A stretch of DNA of 64,000 nucleotides. Origin: Rhea pennata (lineage: Eukaryota > Chordata > Aves > Rheiformes > Rheidae). Position 1 is the first letter of the stretch; each line of letters begins with the position of its first letter. Shown here piece by piece: positions 1-60,579 of this stretch. The DNA lies in contig NC_084677.1 of assembly GCF_028389875.1 (NCBI RefSeq), forward strand, positions 9,280,017 through 9,344,016. Direction: 5' to 3'. Position numbers and translations under genes: made by a program. Under the pieces are notes generated by a model. That model saw nothing but the letters and a program-made list of their open reading frames with translations. It was not told the origin of the DNA and did no database searches.

Positions 1-2984
1 TGCTGCCAGTTAACATCTATCATGTACAGAAGTCAAATCATAAGCAGCAATATGCAGAGATTAAAAAAAATGTAAATTTTCCCTAGAAAAACAATTTCAA
101 GGACACAGAATACTTCAGCATAGTTCAGCCCAGACACAGTGAAGCATGTCACGTCTGGCACATAATTAGTGGCACATGGTTCACTAACATTTGCCATTAA
201 ATGCTTGTCCTTTTGTTTCCATAGCTCTACTAGAAATTCAGCTGCAGAGAAATAGTGAGAAGTTAAATACATTGTCAATTTTCTTCTGTGTGCATGCTTG
301 ATAAAACAGCTAATGACATGTTAAAACTAGTGCTACACTCATATACTATTTCACATGGACACATTAATTTAAAATTTTCAAAATCAGAATAAGATGACAC
401 TAATAAATATTTAGGTAGGAATATTTATGAACATTCAAATAGATCACCATCTTACTTCAGAATCATAAAATTAAATTCAAGACATCTCATTCACCTTTTA
501 ATAAGCTTTTTGGAATGCCTTGCTTGCCTGCAATACTGCTTTTAAGCTACAGATGTATTTTTCTACCTTGATAGTGTAACAGTGGAAAAGGACCAACATC
601 CTAGTTATTTAGCTGCAGCCAATGTGAATTATTTATGAAGTTACTTTAGCCTAAAACATATTGTAAAGGAATGGCTAATGTCTGGAGAAACTGTAATTTT
701 AACTAAATAAGTAAACAAAGGGCAGTCACCAAACATAAGCCAGGAAAGATTTAGAAAAAAGGAAACAATATAATAAGGATACACATTGGGTTATGAATTG
801 AGACCCTCATTCTGCTGTAGCTGATTTCCCACACCCCAGCAGATCCTCACCCAAGCACTCACTGGCTGTGCCAAGGCTTCCAAGAGCATAGCACAGAACT
901 GAAGGTGGAAACATGCAGCAGGAAAATATTTTCTGGTTCAAGGATCCTCCTGTAATTTTTAGCTATCCCTTTTCCCTCTAATTAGGATTATGACTGTTGG
1001 AAAAAAGATTAACTTCTGCTTAACATCAATCATTAGGGAGAATGACAATTCAAACGTGTAAAAAGTAGTTAGACACAAATCTGATTTTCATGTAAATATG
1101 TCTGTATAGACTGGTCATAACGATCTGGGAAAAGGTGGTGTATGACAGCACAGGTCTAGCACTACAGCTGCCGGGACAGTGTGTTGCCCCTGTATCAGCT
1201 GCTCTGGCCACAGCCATAGGGCTGCACAGATCCTTGCCGGTTGGGAAGCGCAGTGCTGTGTGAGGCTATGCCCACTTGCGCCTGGTGCTCGCCTTCTCCT
1301 TGCACCATACCAACACAGAGTGGGAATTTTGGCTACAGCAGTTTTAGATAATCCTTAGACTAGGCTAGGATCCTATCATTTATATCCAGGTCATAGGACA
1401 AAGCTGAGTCCCTGAAAAAGTCCAGAGTTTGCTGAATTTCAAGCACAAAAATACCTATTCTTGCAGAGATGATTTTACATGCAAAAAAAACTGAGCAGGA
1501 CTGCTCCCATACACCTGCTCATATGATCAACTGTCTTCAGGGCTGAGCCCTTAATAGGTATTATGACTTTTTCAAAATGGGCAGGTGAAAACTTTCTACT
1601 TACAATAAATCTTATACATTCTTCACTTCACATAAGTAAACTTTCTGTATTGCAGTTTTTAATTAGTGGGTATTTTTCTTCCATATTAATCAATACAGGA
1701 CTTAAAATATGCGATCATTTCTACGCTCCTACCATCGTCTCCTAAACAAAGCACTTTGGTTATAATTATCCAAAGTACTTGAAGGGATGGATTTAAGCTA
1801 ACTAGGCCCCAGATCCAGCAAAAATTGGCCCTTCTCCCTGATCAGCCTGTTTCCCTTAGTCCAGCTCTCATCCAGATCCCAGATGGGCTCTTGTCTTCCT
1901 CCCACACTTGTGTTCCTCACTTCTACAGTGAGTCAGTCCAGCCCACCCCAGCAGGCAGCGGCACTGTCACCCAAAATCAGCTGTGCACAGTACACCATCA
2001 GCTTTTCTGCTTGACTCACAGCTCTGTTTGGGCTCCATCTCTGAAGGTCAAAAGCAGCAAAGACGGAGTCAGCAAGAGCTTTTTCAGGACGCTGGGTACT
2101 CCAGTCACAGCAAACCCCTGGGGAGCACAGCTGACAGGGAAAAATCGCAGTGCCCCGAAGACCTTCTAAAATAATGTCCAAGTCATATTAATTTGGTAGT
2201 TAATTCTAGTTCTCAAGAAAAAAAAAAGGATAATGGAGAGACATTTTCAGAGCTACGTTTTGAAATGGATGTGGAGGTCGTCTTTCCCCCAAAATAAAAA
2301 AGCAGGCCTCCCTACCAAGCAAAACAAAACTGCTCATGAACATAGTGGCAATGCATGTCAGTCCATTCAGGAAGTATTATGCTGAAATAGTGGTAGTGCT
2401 TTTGTAGTATTGATGGTTGAGGAGCAAGATAAAGTTTATAGGCAAAGGTATGGGAGAAACAGAGAAGCTTTCAGTACACATTCAGCATTACCAGTACCCC
2501 ATCACTCTTCATGAACCAGACAGGGAGTTCAGTGTCCAAAACACTGACTTGCTGTGGGGCACTTGGCAACCTGCTCACCTCCTGCTTCATCTTCTCTACA
2601 TCAGAAGTAAGAACAGCATTCACAAAATGCAGTGGGATTTCACAAGGTACTCTGCCACTGTAAAATGCTGAGCAGTGATTTTATACAAATAAAACCTCCC
2701 CTACCACAAATGAAAAGATTCATAATAATAGCAATGATAATTAGCACCACACTGTGCTTCCTGCACAGTCACTTCCTTCTCTTCTAATCCCAGGAAGCTG
2801 CATAAACAGTGAAGCTGCATGTTTATGAAAAATACATATGGTTATGGGAAATACAGAACCACATCATTTGTTTGGGTGCTGTCCTCTGGCTTTTGCTAAC
2901 ATGAAGCCAGAACGGGTGTTATGCCCTTCTGTGCAGGACTCTGGGGGAAGACAAAGGCTGTGTGAACTGCCCCAGAGACGTGTT
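1..2984. other. Intergenic DNA upstream of BMERB1
   Basis: I see no supported gene here. Open frames are short, lack recognisable protein features and overlap on both strands. Most of the stretch is AT-rich. Somewhat GC-richer patches lie at about 1140-1320 and 1825-2170, but neither has a convincing splice-site-bounded reading frame. In human the next gene on this side of BMERB1 is MPV17L; no trace of its coding sequence was recognised here. Confidence 0.6.
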
Positions 2985-3416
2985 TCACTGCCAAAGCCAG
3001 GGGTGCCTGCGAGGCTCACCGGGCCTCCTGAGCCGCTCAGGGCAGGGGATGTGCTCCGTGCTGCCCGGAGGGGCAAGCCTGGGCTCGGTGCCGCGGCAGC
3101 ACACGGACTGATCAACTCTTGCTTGTCCGAGCTGCTGCACGTGTCCAGCAGGAGTAAATACCCCGGCGGGAGGCAGGGGCGACCACGAGGAGAGCGGCCA
3201 GCATCGCGGGGAGCCCTTGGAGACCCGTTTATCCATCAGAGCAGCGGCAGCCGTGAAGGCTGGTTCGCACAGGGCTGCCCCTGCGGGCAGAGGAAGGTGC
3301 GCGGGGGCGCGGGCACGAGCCGGACCGCGGGCACCCGCCGAGCGGGCGGCGAGCGCCGGGGGCGCCGCGGGGCACCGCCGCCCGCGCCGGCCCCTGCCCG
3401 CGCCGGCGCGCCCTGA

Positions 3417-3424
3417 GCATGCGC
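3417..3424. promoter_or_regulatory. NRF1-like core site
   Basis: The core GCATGCGC lies in the island about 190 bases upstream of the BMERB1 start codon. It matches the second half of the palindromic NRF1 consensus, and the other half is weaker. NRF1 sites are common in CpG-island promoters near the start site; use of this one is inferred. Confidence 0.4.
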
Positions 3425-3446
3425 GGCCGCTCCGCTCCTCTCCGCG

Positions 3447-3455
3447 CCCCGCCCC
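3447..3455. promoter_or_regulatory. GC box (Sp/KLF-type)
   Basis: CCCCGCCCC sits about 155 bases upstream of the BMERB1 ATG within the CpG island. It fits the Sp/KLF family binding consensus on the opposite strand. Position and context are right for a proximal promoter element, but binding is not shown. Confidence 0.4.
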
Positions 3456-3570
3456 TGCGCGGGCTCCGGCTCGGGCTGCGGCTCCGCGCAAGGGCGGGAG
3501 CTGGGCGGCCGCCGCTGCCGCGCGGGCCGGCCGCGGCGTTGCGCTGCGCTGCGCACCGCTCGCCGGCGGC

Positions 3571-3579
3571 ATGGAGTGA
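3571..3579 (+). promoter_or_regulatory. Two-codon upstream ORF (ATG GAG TGA)
   Basis: An ATG with G at -3 and G at +4 is followed by one sense codon and a TGA stop. It is in frame with the main BMERB1 ATG and ends 30 bases before it. If the transcript starts upstream of 3571, this minimal upstream ORF would be met first. The same TGA closes the main frame upstream, so 3610 is the first in-frame start for the BMERB1 protein. Confidence 0.45.
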
Positions 3580-51311
<47,732 letters not shown>

Positions 51312-52600
51312 CTCTGGGCTTTCTACCACATGTCTTTTCAAATGTTTTCATTAAATGAAACTGTAGAGTGAGGGATTTTAACAGCATCCTCATAACTGAA
51401 ATAAGAGACTGTGATACAGCAGTAATACATGGACTGTATGACGACAGGTTCTTCACTGTTGCATGGATCACTCAATGCGCATGCCTAAAAAAAGAAACCT
51501 ATATAGTGGCTATCCAGTGACCAGAAAAGATCTGTAATAGAGATCACAAAAAACACCCAGTGAAAAAGCAAGTGAGAAGAGGGCACATTTCACCAAGTAA
51601 GATAACACAGCAATTTTAAAAGATCATCACTTTAAGAATTTGTTATATACTTTTTCCTCTTGGCAAAAAGCACTTAGACACTTGCTGGAATATCCCATTT
51701 TAGCTACTTTTGAAAAGCCACAAGTAGTGATGCTGTATATAATGCAACCAATAGATGAAGCAAATTTAGAGTAACTGATGTTGCATACAAAATATTTATC
51801 AAACTAGTGTGATGTTCAACTACCTTGCCATAGAGTTTCTCTTCCAGTCTTCCTAAAAAATGATTATCAGTGACAAGGATGCTGTAAGTGGATATAGCAT
51901 TTATGTCCCATATGACTTCTGAATTACCCAATTCAAGTAAATATTGCTTGCACTAGGAAAAAATAAGTCTGGTAAAGCTTTAGCAAACACAGCTACAGTA
52001 ATCTGCAAATATGTGATGCACTCCAAAGCTACATCATATATTTTTCTTGTATATCTCCACCTCGCATACACTCAGAGGTAAACACCCAGAAAATGTTGTC
52101 AGCTATGAAAAACAATACTTAGGTTTTGTGTGAGACTATCACTGGTAGGTTGCTGGAAGAAAGGAAGAAAACATGGACAGAGAAACAACAGTTAAATTAT
52201 AGTGCTCAGAACAACTATCAATCACATATTTAATGACCATGAAAAATATAAGCTATCTAGCATAGGAAGACACTAGCCACCCAAACTGACCACAAGACAA
52301 GAAGAGTAAGTATGAAAGCAGACATCTGTGGTAGGAAAAAGGTCACCATCTACACAAAGCAGGTTTAAAACTAAGGGAAACAGTGACCCGTGTTTCACCA
52401 TTTAATGCATTTCTGGTCTCTGTGCAGGTTAAGTCTTGTCAAATCCAGTATCTTTATATTAGCTGTCAGTAGGTGGTATGTCTGTGTGATGGTATTCCAT
52501 ATTAATGTGTTGTGATGGGTGTAAAGAGTAAATAAATGAACATGATCTAATGTGAAAACAATCTCAGGCTTAGAAATAAACAGCAAAAAGTTCCTAAGAA
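51312..52600 (+). other. BMERB1: Probable BMERB1 3' UTR
   Basis: AT-rich sequence after the stop with no further coding potential on the + strand. The extent is inferred from candidate poly(A) signals and is not certain. A hexamer ATTAAA at 51350 lies only 39 bases after the stop. AATAAA hexamers at 52531 and 52575 would give a UTR of about 1.25 kb. Later signals at 54450 and 55498 allow longer forms. Confidence 0.5.
52531..52580 (+). terminator. BMERB1: Candidate BMERB1 poly(A) signals (paired AATAAA)
   Basis: AATAAA at 52531-52536 and at 52575-52580 on the sense strand, 1.2 kb past the stop codon. The downstream G/T-rich element is modest. Confidence 0.35.
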
Positions 52601-53219
52601 GTTCTCCAAGAGGAACTTTCATTTTCTGAAGGCAGCTAAGTGAAACATGCACTTATATACAAAGACACCACAGTTATTGGGGGGGGTAGAGAGGGGATAT
52701 CAATATAAACACCAGAGTTATCCTAAAGGATAAACAGTAATAATTTTTTAAAGAGTAGCTTGTTAGGGTTCAAGGAGATAGACATCTCAAGTAAATTAGT
52801 GTATTCTTGTATGAAATACAAATCCATACCACTGGACTGTTCCAGCAAAGAGCATTTTCACCTCCAAAATTATTTGTTTCAGTATTGCACACACACTTGA
52901 GAAAGGACCTGTCACTGCAATTTCCCTAGGGCTCCAAGATCAAGGAGGAGAAAATATGAAGCTTTTCACCAAGACATGAAGCACTTCGAATACTTTGACC
53001 AAAGACGCAGGAAAAAGGACAAAGTATTTATCCAAAGGCTGGACTGCCATACACAGCTATTGCTGAGATAGAACTTCACTTTTAGTTCTGCAGCTGTTAC
53101 TGGCTTCTGGGTAATTCAACAGCCTCTTGAATTTGCTAGTATCCAGTTAAGACAGAAAGAATTACTCCTATCTTAAGACAGGTGTCTTTAACAAAGGCAA
53201 AGTGAAACAGCAGTTAGGG

Positions 53220-53247
53220 AAAAAAAAAAAAAAAAAAAAAAAAAAAA
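53220..53247. repeat. A28 homopolymer
   Basis: Run of 28 A between the two genes. No recognisable retrocopy precedes it. Confidence 0.9.
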
Positions 53248-54449
53248 CTGTTGTGAAACACTGAACTTAAGCCTCGGGAGGATCAGCTATTATGACCTAG
53301 TAATACGAGTGCCTGCAAATAAGGAAATGTCTAAAGTCTCTTGGAGAGAAAAGAGAAGTCAGTGGAGTTTCACCAGTAAAATGCAGGCTGAGATTAAAAG
53401 TTTCACTACGACAGAGATAGACATTTCTGGGATTCAGCACTCATGAGTAGGCTACAGAGTCCCCTTCCTTAATTAAAATGGAAAAGAAAAGGTACAGCAA
53501 GTATGAATTTGTAACATTTATATACAGGTAGCACGGGCAGCCAGTGCCCCAAAGGGAAGTCACCAACAGCAATATTAAAAGCGATCTCTGTTTTCAGAAC
53601 CTCTAGCCTGGCTGAGCTGAAAGGGGTTTTTGTCTTTTGTTGTTAATTAGCAAACTCTTCAAGTCTGATTTATTTGGGCAGGTTCAAGCAACTTGCCCAA
53701 GAGGAACAAGTGATACTGCTTAGCCGTAAAGCTTGGGATTTGTTAGACTGAGGTCAGATTCTCAGCTGTATTCAGTGCTGGCTTAACTTCATCCATCCAG
53801 AACACAGCAGGGCCCAAAACAGTAGCTGTAATTAAGGAAATGAAATTTAAGAAGTCAAGTGTGTGGAAGACTTAGGCCTTTTCTTTGAAAGCCCAACTTA
53901 AAATACTGAGTATTCCCAAATTCAAACAGGGAGTTTAAATTCCCTGATCCTGTGAACATCAGTAAGCAGTCTGAAGGCTGAAACCCTACCAAGAGGGCAC
54001 AACATACAACACCCGTTTGAGAAGATGGTAAAGTCAACAGAAAAATCTCCGACAAATATTTAGGTGGCTACATTGAACAACTGGCATCATCTCAGCAGAC
54101 CTGATTTTCAGATGCCTGTTACTGCCTGCAAACAAGGATACTGGTCAACAGAAGCACCTAAAATTGCCTCTGGAAATCCTGGCTTTAACTGCTGTCTGAC
54201 TCAAGCCAGAAGGCAAGGCAGCAGAAAAAGAAGGAATTTGAAGGTGGATTTGACAAATTGTTTTCTCTATGGAGTGGTTGGGTCAGGTACATGTGGCTAT
54301 ATTCCGTCAACAATCTTGGTCTCCGGAGAAAAAGCAGAAGAGCTGAGCTGCTATTTGTACTGATCGCTCTCATTCTACCAGCAAATAGCTCTAATTGTAC
54401 CTTCCTCTAAGCCTACCAAATCTCTTCAGCAAAGTCCAACATATTTCTA

Positions 54450-54455
54450 AATAAA
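54450..54455 (+). terminator. Candidate distal poly(A) signal
   Basis: AATAAA followed about 25-40 bases later by a G/T- and T-rich stretch (TTTGTTGTTTTTTT). This is the best-formed signal plus downstream element on the BMERB1 side. If used, the BMERB1 3' UTR would be about 3.2 kb. Confidence 0.35.
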
Positions 54456-55497
54456 CTAAGCTGCTATATTATACTAAGCATTTGTTGTTTTTTTCCTGTT
54501 ACTGAAAAAAATGAGTAGTTAAGTACAGCAGGATGCAAGTGTCTTGTGCAGCTGTACCTTTCAAGAGTAGGGTTATTACTCTGCAAGGAAGGCATAGTTT
54601 GGTAAATCAGTGATGCTACTACAATAAAAATGAAGGATTTTAACTATGAAAAAGACCATGAAATTTCTCCAATTTGCACCCCACAGAAATCAAAACAATC
54701 AAATCAGAATAGCAGCCTCATGATCCTCCTAGACAACTTGGTAGCCTCACTACAACCCAGAACAGTGCAGAGATCAGTAGAGTTCGTAGCCCTGCATAGG
54801 GAAGAAAAAGGTCTTAACATACCCGATTAGCCCTGCTAAGAATCTTTTTGAGTGAAGTGAAACACACTGCCAAGTGAGAATGCTTCTAACAGCAGTAAGA
54901 AGAGTCTCTGGATCACCTAGTCTGCACCAGGGGTGGATTGCAGGTGCTGCCTGTAGTGCTGGGCTCTGGAGATGCTCAGGAACCAGATGCGCAGAGGTCT
55001 TAAAAGCTACGTGGCCACACACAGGGAGTGAGAGGGAAGCACGGGCATCTGGGGCTGGAGCCCATGTCGCTTCTTTGTTTTCACTGCTTCAAACTTCCTG
55101 CTAGGGGAAATGAATACAGACGTGAAATTAAAGTTTGCATTAAGAAAGTTGTGGTGTTTAGAGTGAACTAAGGAATATTTAACAGCGATGGCATTCAACT
55201 GAGGAATGACAAATCAACAACACCCAGTGACTGCATCATCCAGACTTTCTCTGCTTGATTAAAGAACAAAGTTTTCCCCCTTAAGGCTAGTACTAGTATT
55301 GCAGCTCTTACAAGCATTCCTCTGTCACATTACTACCTGCTTAAGCAACTTGCAGGCCAGGCCCTGCCATGGACAAAACCCAGCTTTGTTTCACTGGGCA
55401 AACAACACTGCTCTAATGAAGTGCTGTGAATGCAGAAGTTCCCTAGCTTCTTGTAGCTATAATCATTTTCTGTAACTACCACACAATAAGCCTAATC

Positions 55498-55536
55498 AAT
55501 AAAGCCTTACAGCCTTCAGTCAACTTATTAAATAAA
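55498..55536 (+). terminator. Candidate far-distal poly(A) signals
   Basis: AATAAA at 55498-55503 and again at 55531-55536 on the + strand. Their link to BMERB1 is only possible. Confidence 0.2.
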
Positions 55537-58500
55537 AGCAGGTCCACAGAGGGATTATAGAGAGGGCATGAGATTATCTGATCAACTGCAGCTACCACAG
55601 GATGTGGAGCACATTCCTCCTGAAGCATGAGCCAGCAGTATCTTCACTAGCAAGACAGAAGACACACAGCACCAAGGAAGGAGCAGAGCAAGTTGTGTTG
55701 AGATTTAAAATCCTTATTTTAAAATTAAGTATTAACTGAATAAAAAATCCCACTCACTCCTAGGAGCCACGAAGGTGATGACAGATTTAAAATTGTTTTT
55801 ACAATCATGCACTTGTCTCTTGTGCTTGTTGGCACTCAGATGATGCATACACAGAGAGAATTCACAAGAAACATCTTCCCAGCAGGCAAAAAGAATGACA
55901 GCTTTTTACCTGCAAACACTTTCCCTTTCAGGGGCTGAGGTAGCATCTTGAACTCTGGAACACCGTCACCAGTCAGCCCACTACTGTCTCAGCAAGAAGC
56001 AGCTCAGTGTGCTTTGGCACAATACACTACTGCCACCAGGTTCTATACCAGTTAGAAGAATGTAACATATGTTTTGGCAGACTTACCCTTAGAGATCATT
56101 TATCCATCTAAACGGGGGCAAAGATGGGTCCTCAGAAATCCTAAGGGAGGGTAGGTGTTCTTGACCTCACCATGGTCTGGAGAAACAGGGCTGTAATGCC
56201 TTTGGTCTGATGTGAAAGTCTGAAGGATGGCAAGTGCTACAAGGCGCAAAGACTAACGTAGAACAATTCTCGCATCCTGCGCCATCCAGGAGAACACACA
56301 GTGTGCCTAGGATGCAGGCAAAGCACAGAGTTCGTTGCCATGAAGACTGCTCAGAGCTGGAAGGTTTCTGCAACCTCCATCTATTCCCACCACGGTCCTC
56401 ATAGCGTGCAGGGCTCCTGCATCAAGCACGCTTCAGTGCGCGCACCTCATCTCATGCTGCTCCCTGGGCAGCTGGGGAGGCTGCACGCAACAGATCAGCA
56501 GGGTCTAGCGCAGAGCTAAGGAAATACCTGCTGGCCTGTTGAGCACTTTAGTTTAGAGCTTGGGCCTCCTCCAAAAAGTGATGCTTCAGGTAAATTGCAG
56601 AGTTGTTTAAGAAAGCTCAAAACCAACAGAGATGATTACAGCTAATCCTGAACTCCCCATGAGCTAATTACCTCATCCCACCTACACCTATAAACAGTAT
56701 TATTTACTGGTAATTCTCAGCATGCAAAGCAAGTTTCCTGCCTGAACTCTACGTGCCTTTTGAATCCAACAGGAGAAAGGCTGGTGCATGATTTTTGTAC
56801 CTTTGTGATATATGGTTGTGCTTTGAGAGCCTTGTACCATCTGAATGCTGAAATGCTTAAAGCTTTATAGTGTTCTGCACTCCAGCAGCAGTGCACAAGG
56901 GAGGATGCAAGTCAGTACAGCGTTACTTGATGTGCTATATACTAAGTAGAATAGCTTTTGGCAGTAATACAGACTCCAAAGCTCTCAAGGTGACATGTCA
57001 GCTGAGTGTCAGCTCAAAAATAGTTGGGACAGATGTTTCTCACCTTCCTTCCCTCTTGCTAAAAAACCAAAAACTTATTTCTAGCACAAGGTCACAGCTC
57101 ACAAGCTGCTTTACTATTGAGCTGGCAAAGGCTGCTCTAAACAGGCATATGAGATTGGGTGATAATAACCCCAAAATCCTGCCCGGATATATTTTGAAGG
57201 CTGTTACTTAAGGACTCAAAAGCTCAAGCTCAAAAGACCACAGAGATCATTCCCAAGGGAATCACCTCTATCCTCATGAGTTAAGAGGAACATTCCAGGA
57301 CTTCTACTGTTTGTCCCAGGACTCGAAACAGTCCCCTATAACACACAGTACAGGGCTAAACACCTGAAGTACAAGCCTGCTTTTATGCTCATCTACGCTA
57401 CACAAACCATCTGTAAGGGTAGGAAGATGTGGCGCACAAACACCTAGCTTTATTTTTTGGGTGGTCAGGTGTCTTAGTGAGGGCAAGGAATTTCCATAGC
57501 TGTCATCCTGCCACTGCACTGTTACTCTTCCTACAGACGTTGTCTATGCTTTGAACAAAGCGCAGGATAGCTTGGAAACCCTGCAGGGTATCAGCCCTTC
57601 AAGATAATGATCACAAGCTTTCAGAGATCTCATTTTCAGGAATTTCTCCTATTCATCCTCCAACACTTTTACTATCCTATCATTTCATCCTTAATTTTTG
57701 TAACCTCTGAGAATATCCCAAAATTTCCACGTACTTATTTCCCATCCCGACACCACCTTAATTTCAAAGAAAATACGAAAATAATCAATAGTTACAGGGC
57801 TATTGCACTAGCTGTTCCTCACCCTCCCTTCCCTTTATTGCTTTTCTACAAATTCCCTTCCCAAATCAGTGTTTATCCAACTCTTCAGGTGAGATTTCAT
57901 TATTTACCTGCAATCAAGTGTGGTGCCTAGGTCTCATGCAGAATATCCTCTTCTCTATCACAACTCTGTTGGTGACAACCTTGAGTCCTCATTGCAGAAT
58001 CCTGGCCTAATCCTTGAGCTTAAAGTTAAGAGGTCTTCAAACATACCAAGCTGCACTGAGATCCTCTCCCTCTAAGTACAACCAGCACTGTTATGCTTCT
58101 TCTGTCAAGCTTGTGACTGCTTATAGTTAACCTGTATGATCAAATGCTTAGGGGGAAACAAATGCAACACTGTCAGTGGCAAATAACCAGAAGAGGAAAA
58201 ACAAAAAACTGAAAGCCTTTTGCTTAAACATTCTAGACACAAGGGAGCTATGGATAGGCTAGGACTAAAGGAGCACCTAGAAAAGGCCTTGAACTGATCA
58301 GACAGAAGCATTTCTTATTCTACAGAAAGCACTCAGAAACAATACCTTAAGGTAGCATTCGCAGAAGTTTGACAGAGTCCTGTTCTCTGCTATTTGCATC
58401 AATGACATAGCGTTTCCTGTAACATATGTGCAACATTACAAAGCAATTTAACAGTAACTTGAATTCAGAAGCATCTTTCTCCTCTTCTATACCATACAAT

Positions 58501-58607
58501 ATTAAAAAGAACCAGTTCATATATCAAAAGGAATGCTACATTAAAAGCGATGCTCTAACATATGTTGGAAGAATACAGACATCGTATCATGTTCTCCTCT
58601 GAACATC

Positions 58608-58669
58608 AGCTAAACTGCAGGAAAATACCAGGAAGCTCAGCTAAACTGCAGGAAAATACCAGGAAGCTC
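58608..58669. repeat. Perfect 31-bp tandem duplication
   Basis: Two identical adjacent 31-base copies, 58608-58638 and 58639-58669. No mismatch is seen, which suggests a recent origin. Confidence 0.95.
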
Positions 58670-59507
58670 GTAGGTATCCCAGTTGTTCCATTGCATATAT
58701 TCACTGTAAGGCATTGTATTACATAGCCGTGAGATGTTGACTTTAAAGTACCTTAGCACCTGACTTTCTATGGCCACACAGACTGAACAGGTATCATTAC
58801 AGTCAAGTTTTAAATGAAAAGTCACTAAAACAAAGACCTCTGGTTTTCAAATGCACAAAAATGATCAAGTATTCAACTGGCAAAAGAGTTTGCTGCAGGG
58901 ACATTTCTGGATTAAAAAAAAGTAACCTGCAAATTTAAGTGATAATTAAAAGGAAGCCTTAGAAGGAAGCCATCACTCCCACAGACTGATAAGCAGGATT
59001 CCCTGATATCACTCAGATTTTCATTCACCTTTTGGGTATCTAAGCTTAGCTTAGTAAGGCCACACAATTCAAATTTTCTCCCCCACCAAAGCCCTAAGTC
59101 TAAAGTAGAGAGCGCAATGTCTTTTGACCATGTCCAAACCCCCAAATCAGCCTGTTGTATAGAAAGATTACTTTCCCTCCCATTTGTCCATCATCATAAA
59201 AATTGACTTTCTCCAAAGTCAGTCTTTTGTCAGCTCTTCTTTTCAGCAACTTATACACTAAGACACTGTGCTACTTGTTCTGCTCTCAGATAGCCATGCT
59301 TCCTATCAGCATTATTCAACATCTTATCTAAGACATTTAATAAGTCACTTCCCTGCCACACTTCTCATTCACTAGGCTCAAGTCTCTCCTTGTCATGCTT
59401 TCTTTAGTCAGTTAGCAGAAACATGAATTCAACTATGCAATTACACTATTTTGTTATAATACCCAAGTCAGACAAAACAAACCATTTCCATTTTGAAAAA
59501 TTAAGTT

Positions 59508-59513
59508 TTTATT
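59508..59513 (-). terminator. MARF1: Candidate MARF1 distal poly(A) signal
   Basis: AATAAA on the - strand. About 30 bases downstream is a G/T-rich element (GGTTTGTTTTGTCTG), the classic cleavage arrangement. It would give a 3' UTR of about 3.3 kb. Confidence 0.45.
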
Positions 59514-59694
59514 GTGACTGTTAAATAATTTACCTAAAAAAGTGCATCTTCAAAGCAAGATAATGAAAGAACAATTAAAAATCAAACTCATATTCTGAAG
59601 TTAATCACACGTTAGGTGATATGCAGATTTTTATCCATATGCATACCTAAACCTTTCACAACTACCAAGAAAATTACAAAGTGGTGACCATAGC

Positions 59695-59711
59695 TTTTTT
59701 TTTTTTTTTTT
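59695..59711. repeat. T17 homopolymer
   Basis: A T-run on the + strand, which is an A-run in the presumed MARF1 3' UTR and a possible internal oligo-dT priming site. Confidence 0.85.
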
Positions 59712-60573
59712 AAACTGCTACAGGAAGTTCTTAATTTAATCTCAATTTAAAACAAGTTTTTAAGTAGTTATTTTGAAATTATTGACTGAACAACCAAGTA
59801 CTCTGCAAGGTCAACTGAACACTTACCTCTGGTAGACCTGGCATAATTTATTCTTGTAGAGAGTTCTACTTACTGGTCCCATTAATGAGAATATAAGTAA
59901 GATTACAAAAAATTTCTAAGTAGCTCTTCCAGCTCTTTACTCTTCTCCTATAAAACTGTGATACGAGAGAACAGTCCAATTTAATTGCAGATTAAAAATT
60001 TTATTTTTTTTTTCGTTAGATTCAGAGTAAAGCTCAAAGTGCTCACTAGTAAAGCTGCAAAGCAACTTGGGTACCAAGCCTGAAGCTGCTGGATATTCAC
60101 CATCTTCAACAATCTTAAAAACAATGCTATCCCAAAGGTAACTGGTCAACTATATTGTACAGTAACACTCCATCCAAAATTAGTCACATTAACTTTAATA
60201 TTTCAAAGTGAGATTAAAATTCAAGAGAAAATTTCCATTTTTTTTTCCATTTACAACTCTTTCTCCATTTCTCTTCTCTCTAGGACAAGAATTTCTACAG
60301 TTTCCTTCTGAAAGGCACCCTAAACAGCATTATATGAAGAGCAGTAAGATATACTGAGTACTAATATCTGAGTTGCAAAAAACTGGAGAAACCATCACAT
60401 TCTCCAGAATTGCAGGTTAAAGTTTCATGGCTTTTTTGCCTCTGTAAAATCCACAAGTTTAGCTCTCTGCTCTGCCTGGATGACTAAACTTCATGTGAAT
60501 GACCAAAGTTAGGACTCTAGGACAGCTTCTTCAGCTCTTCAGAAAAGGACAAGAGTTATGCTTGCTTGAAAAT

Positions 60574-60579
60574 TTTATT
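60574..60579 (-). terminator. MARF1: Candidate MARF1 proximal poly(A) signal
   Basis: AATAAA on the - strand 2.2 kb after the stop, followed by a T-rich stretch (CTTGTCCTTTTCTG) about 25-40 bases on. It is an alternative or additional 3' end. Confidence 0.4.

Larger units (their letters stand above)
52601..59489. other. Intergenic region between BMERB1 and MARF1
   Basis: No gene was recognised. Short frames on both strands (for example 54064-54363 and 56870-57211) lack domains and exon-like boundaries. The stretch may include longer BMERB1 3' UTR forms. It contains an A28 run at 53220, a 31-bp tandem duplication at 58608 and further AATAAA hexamers. Confidence 0.6.
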
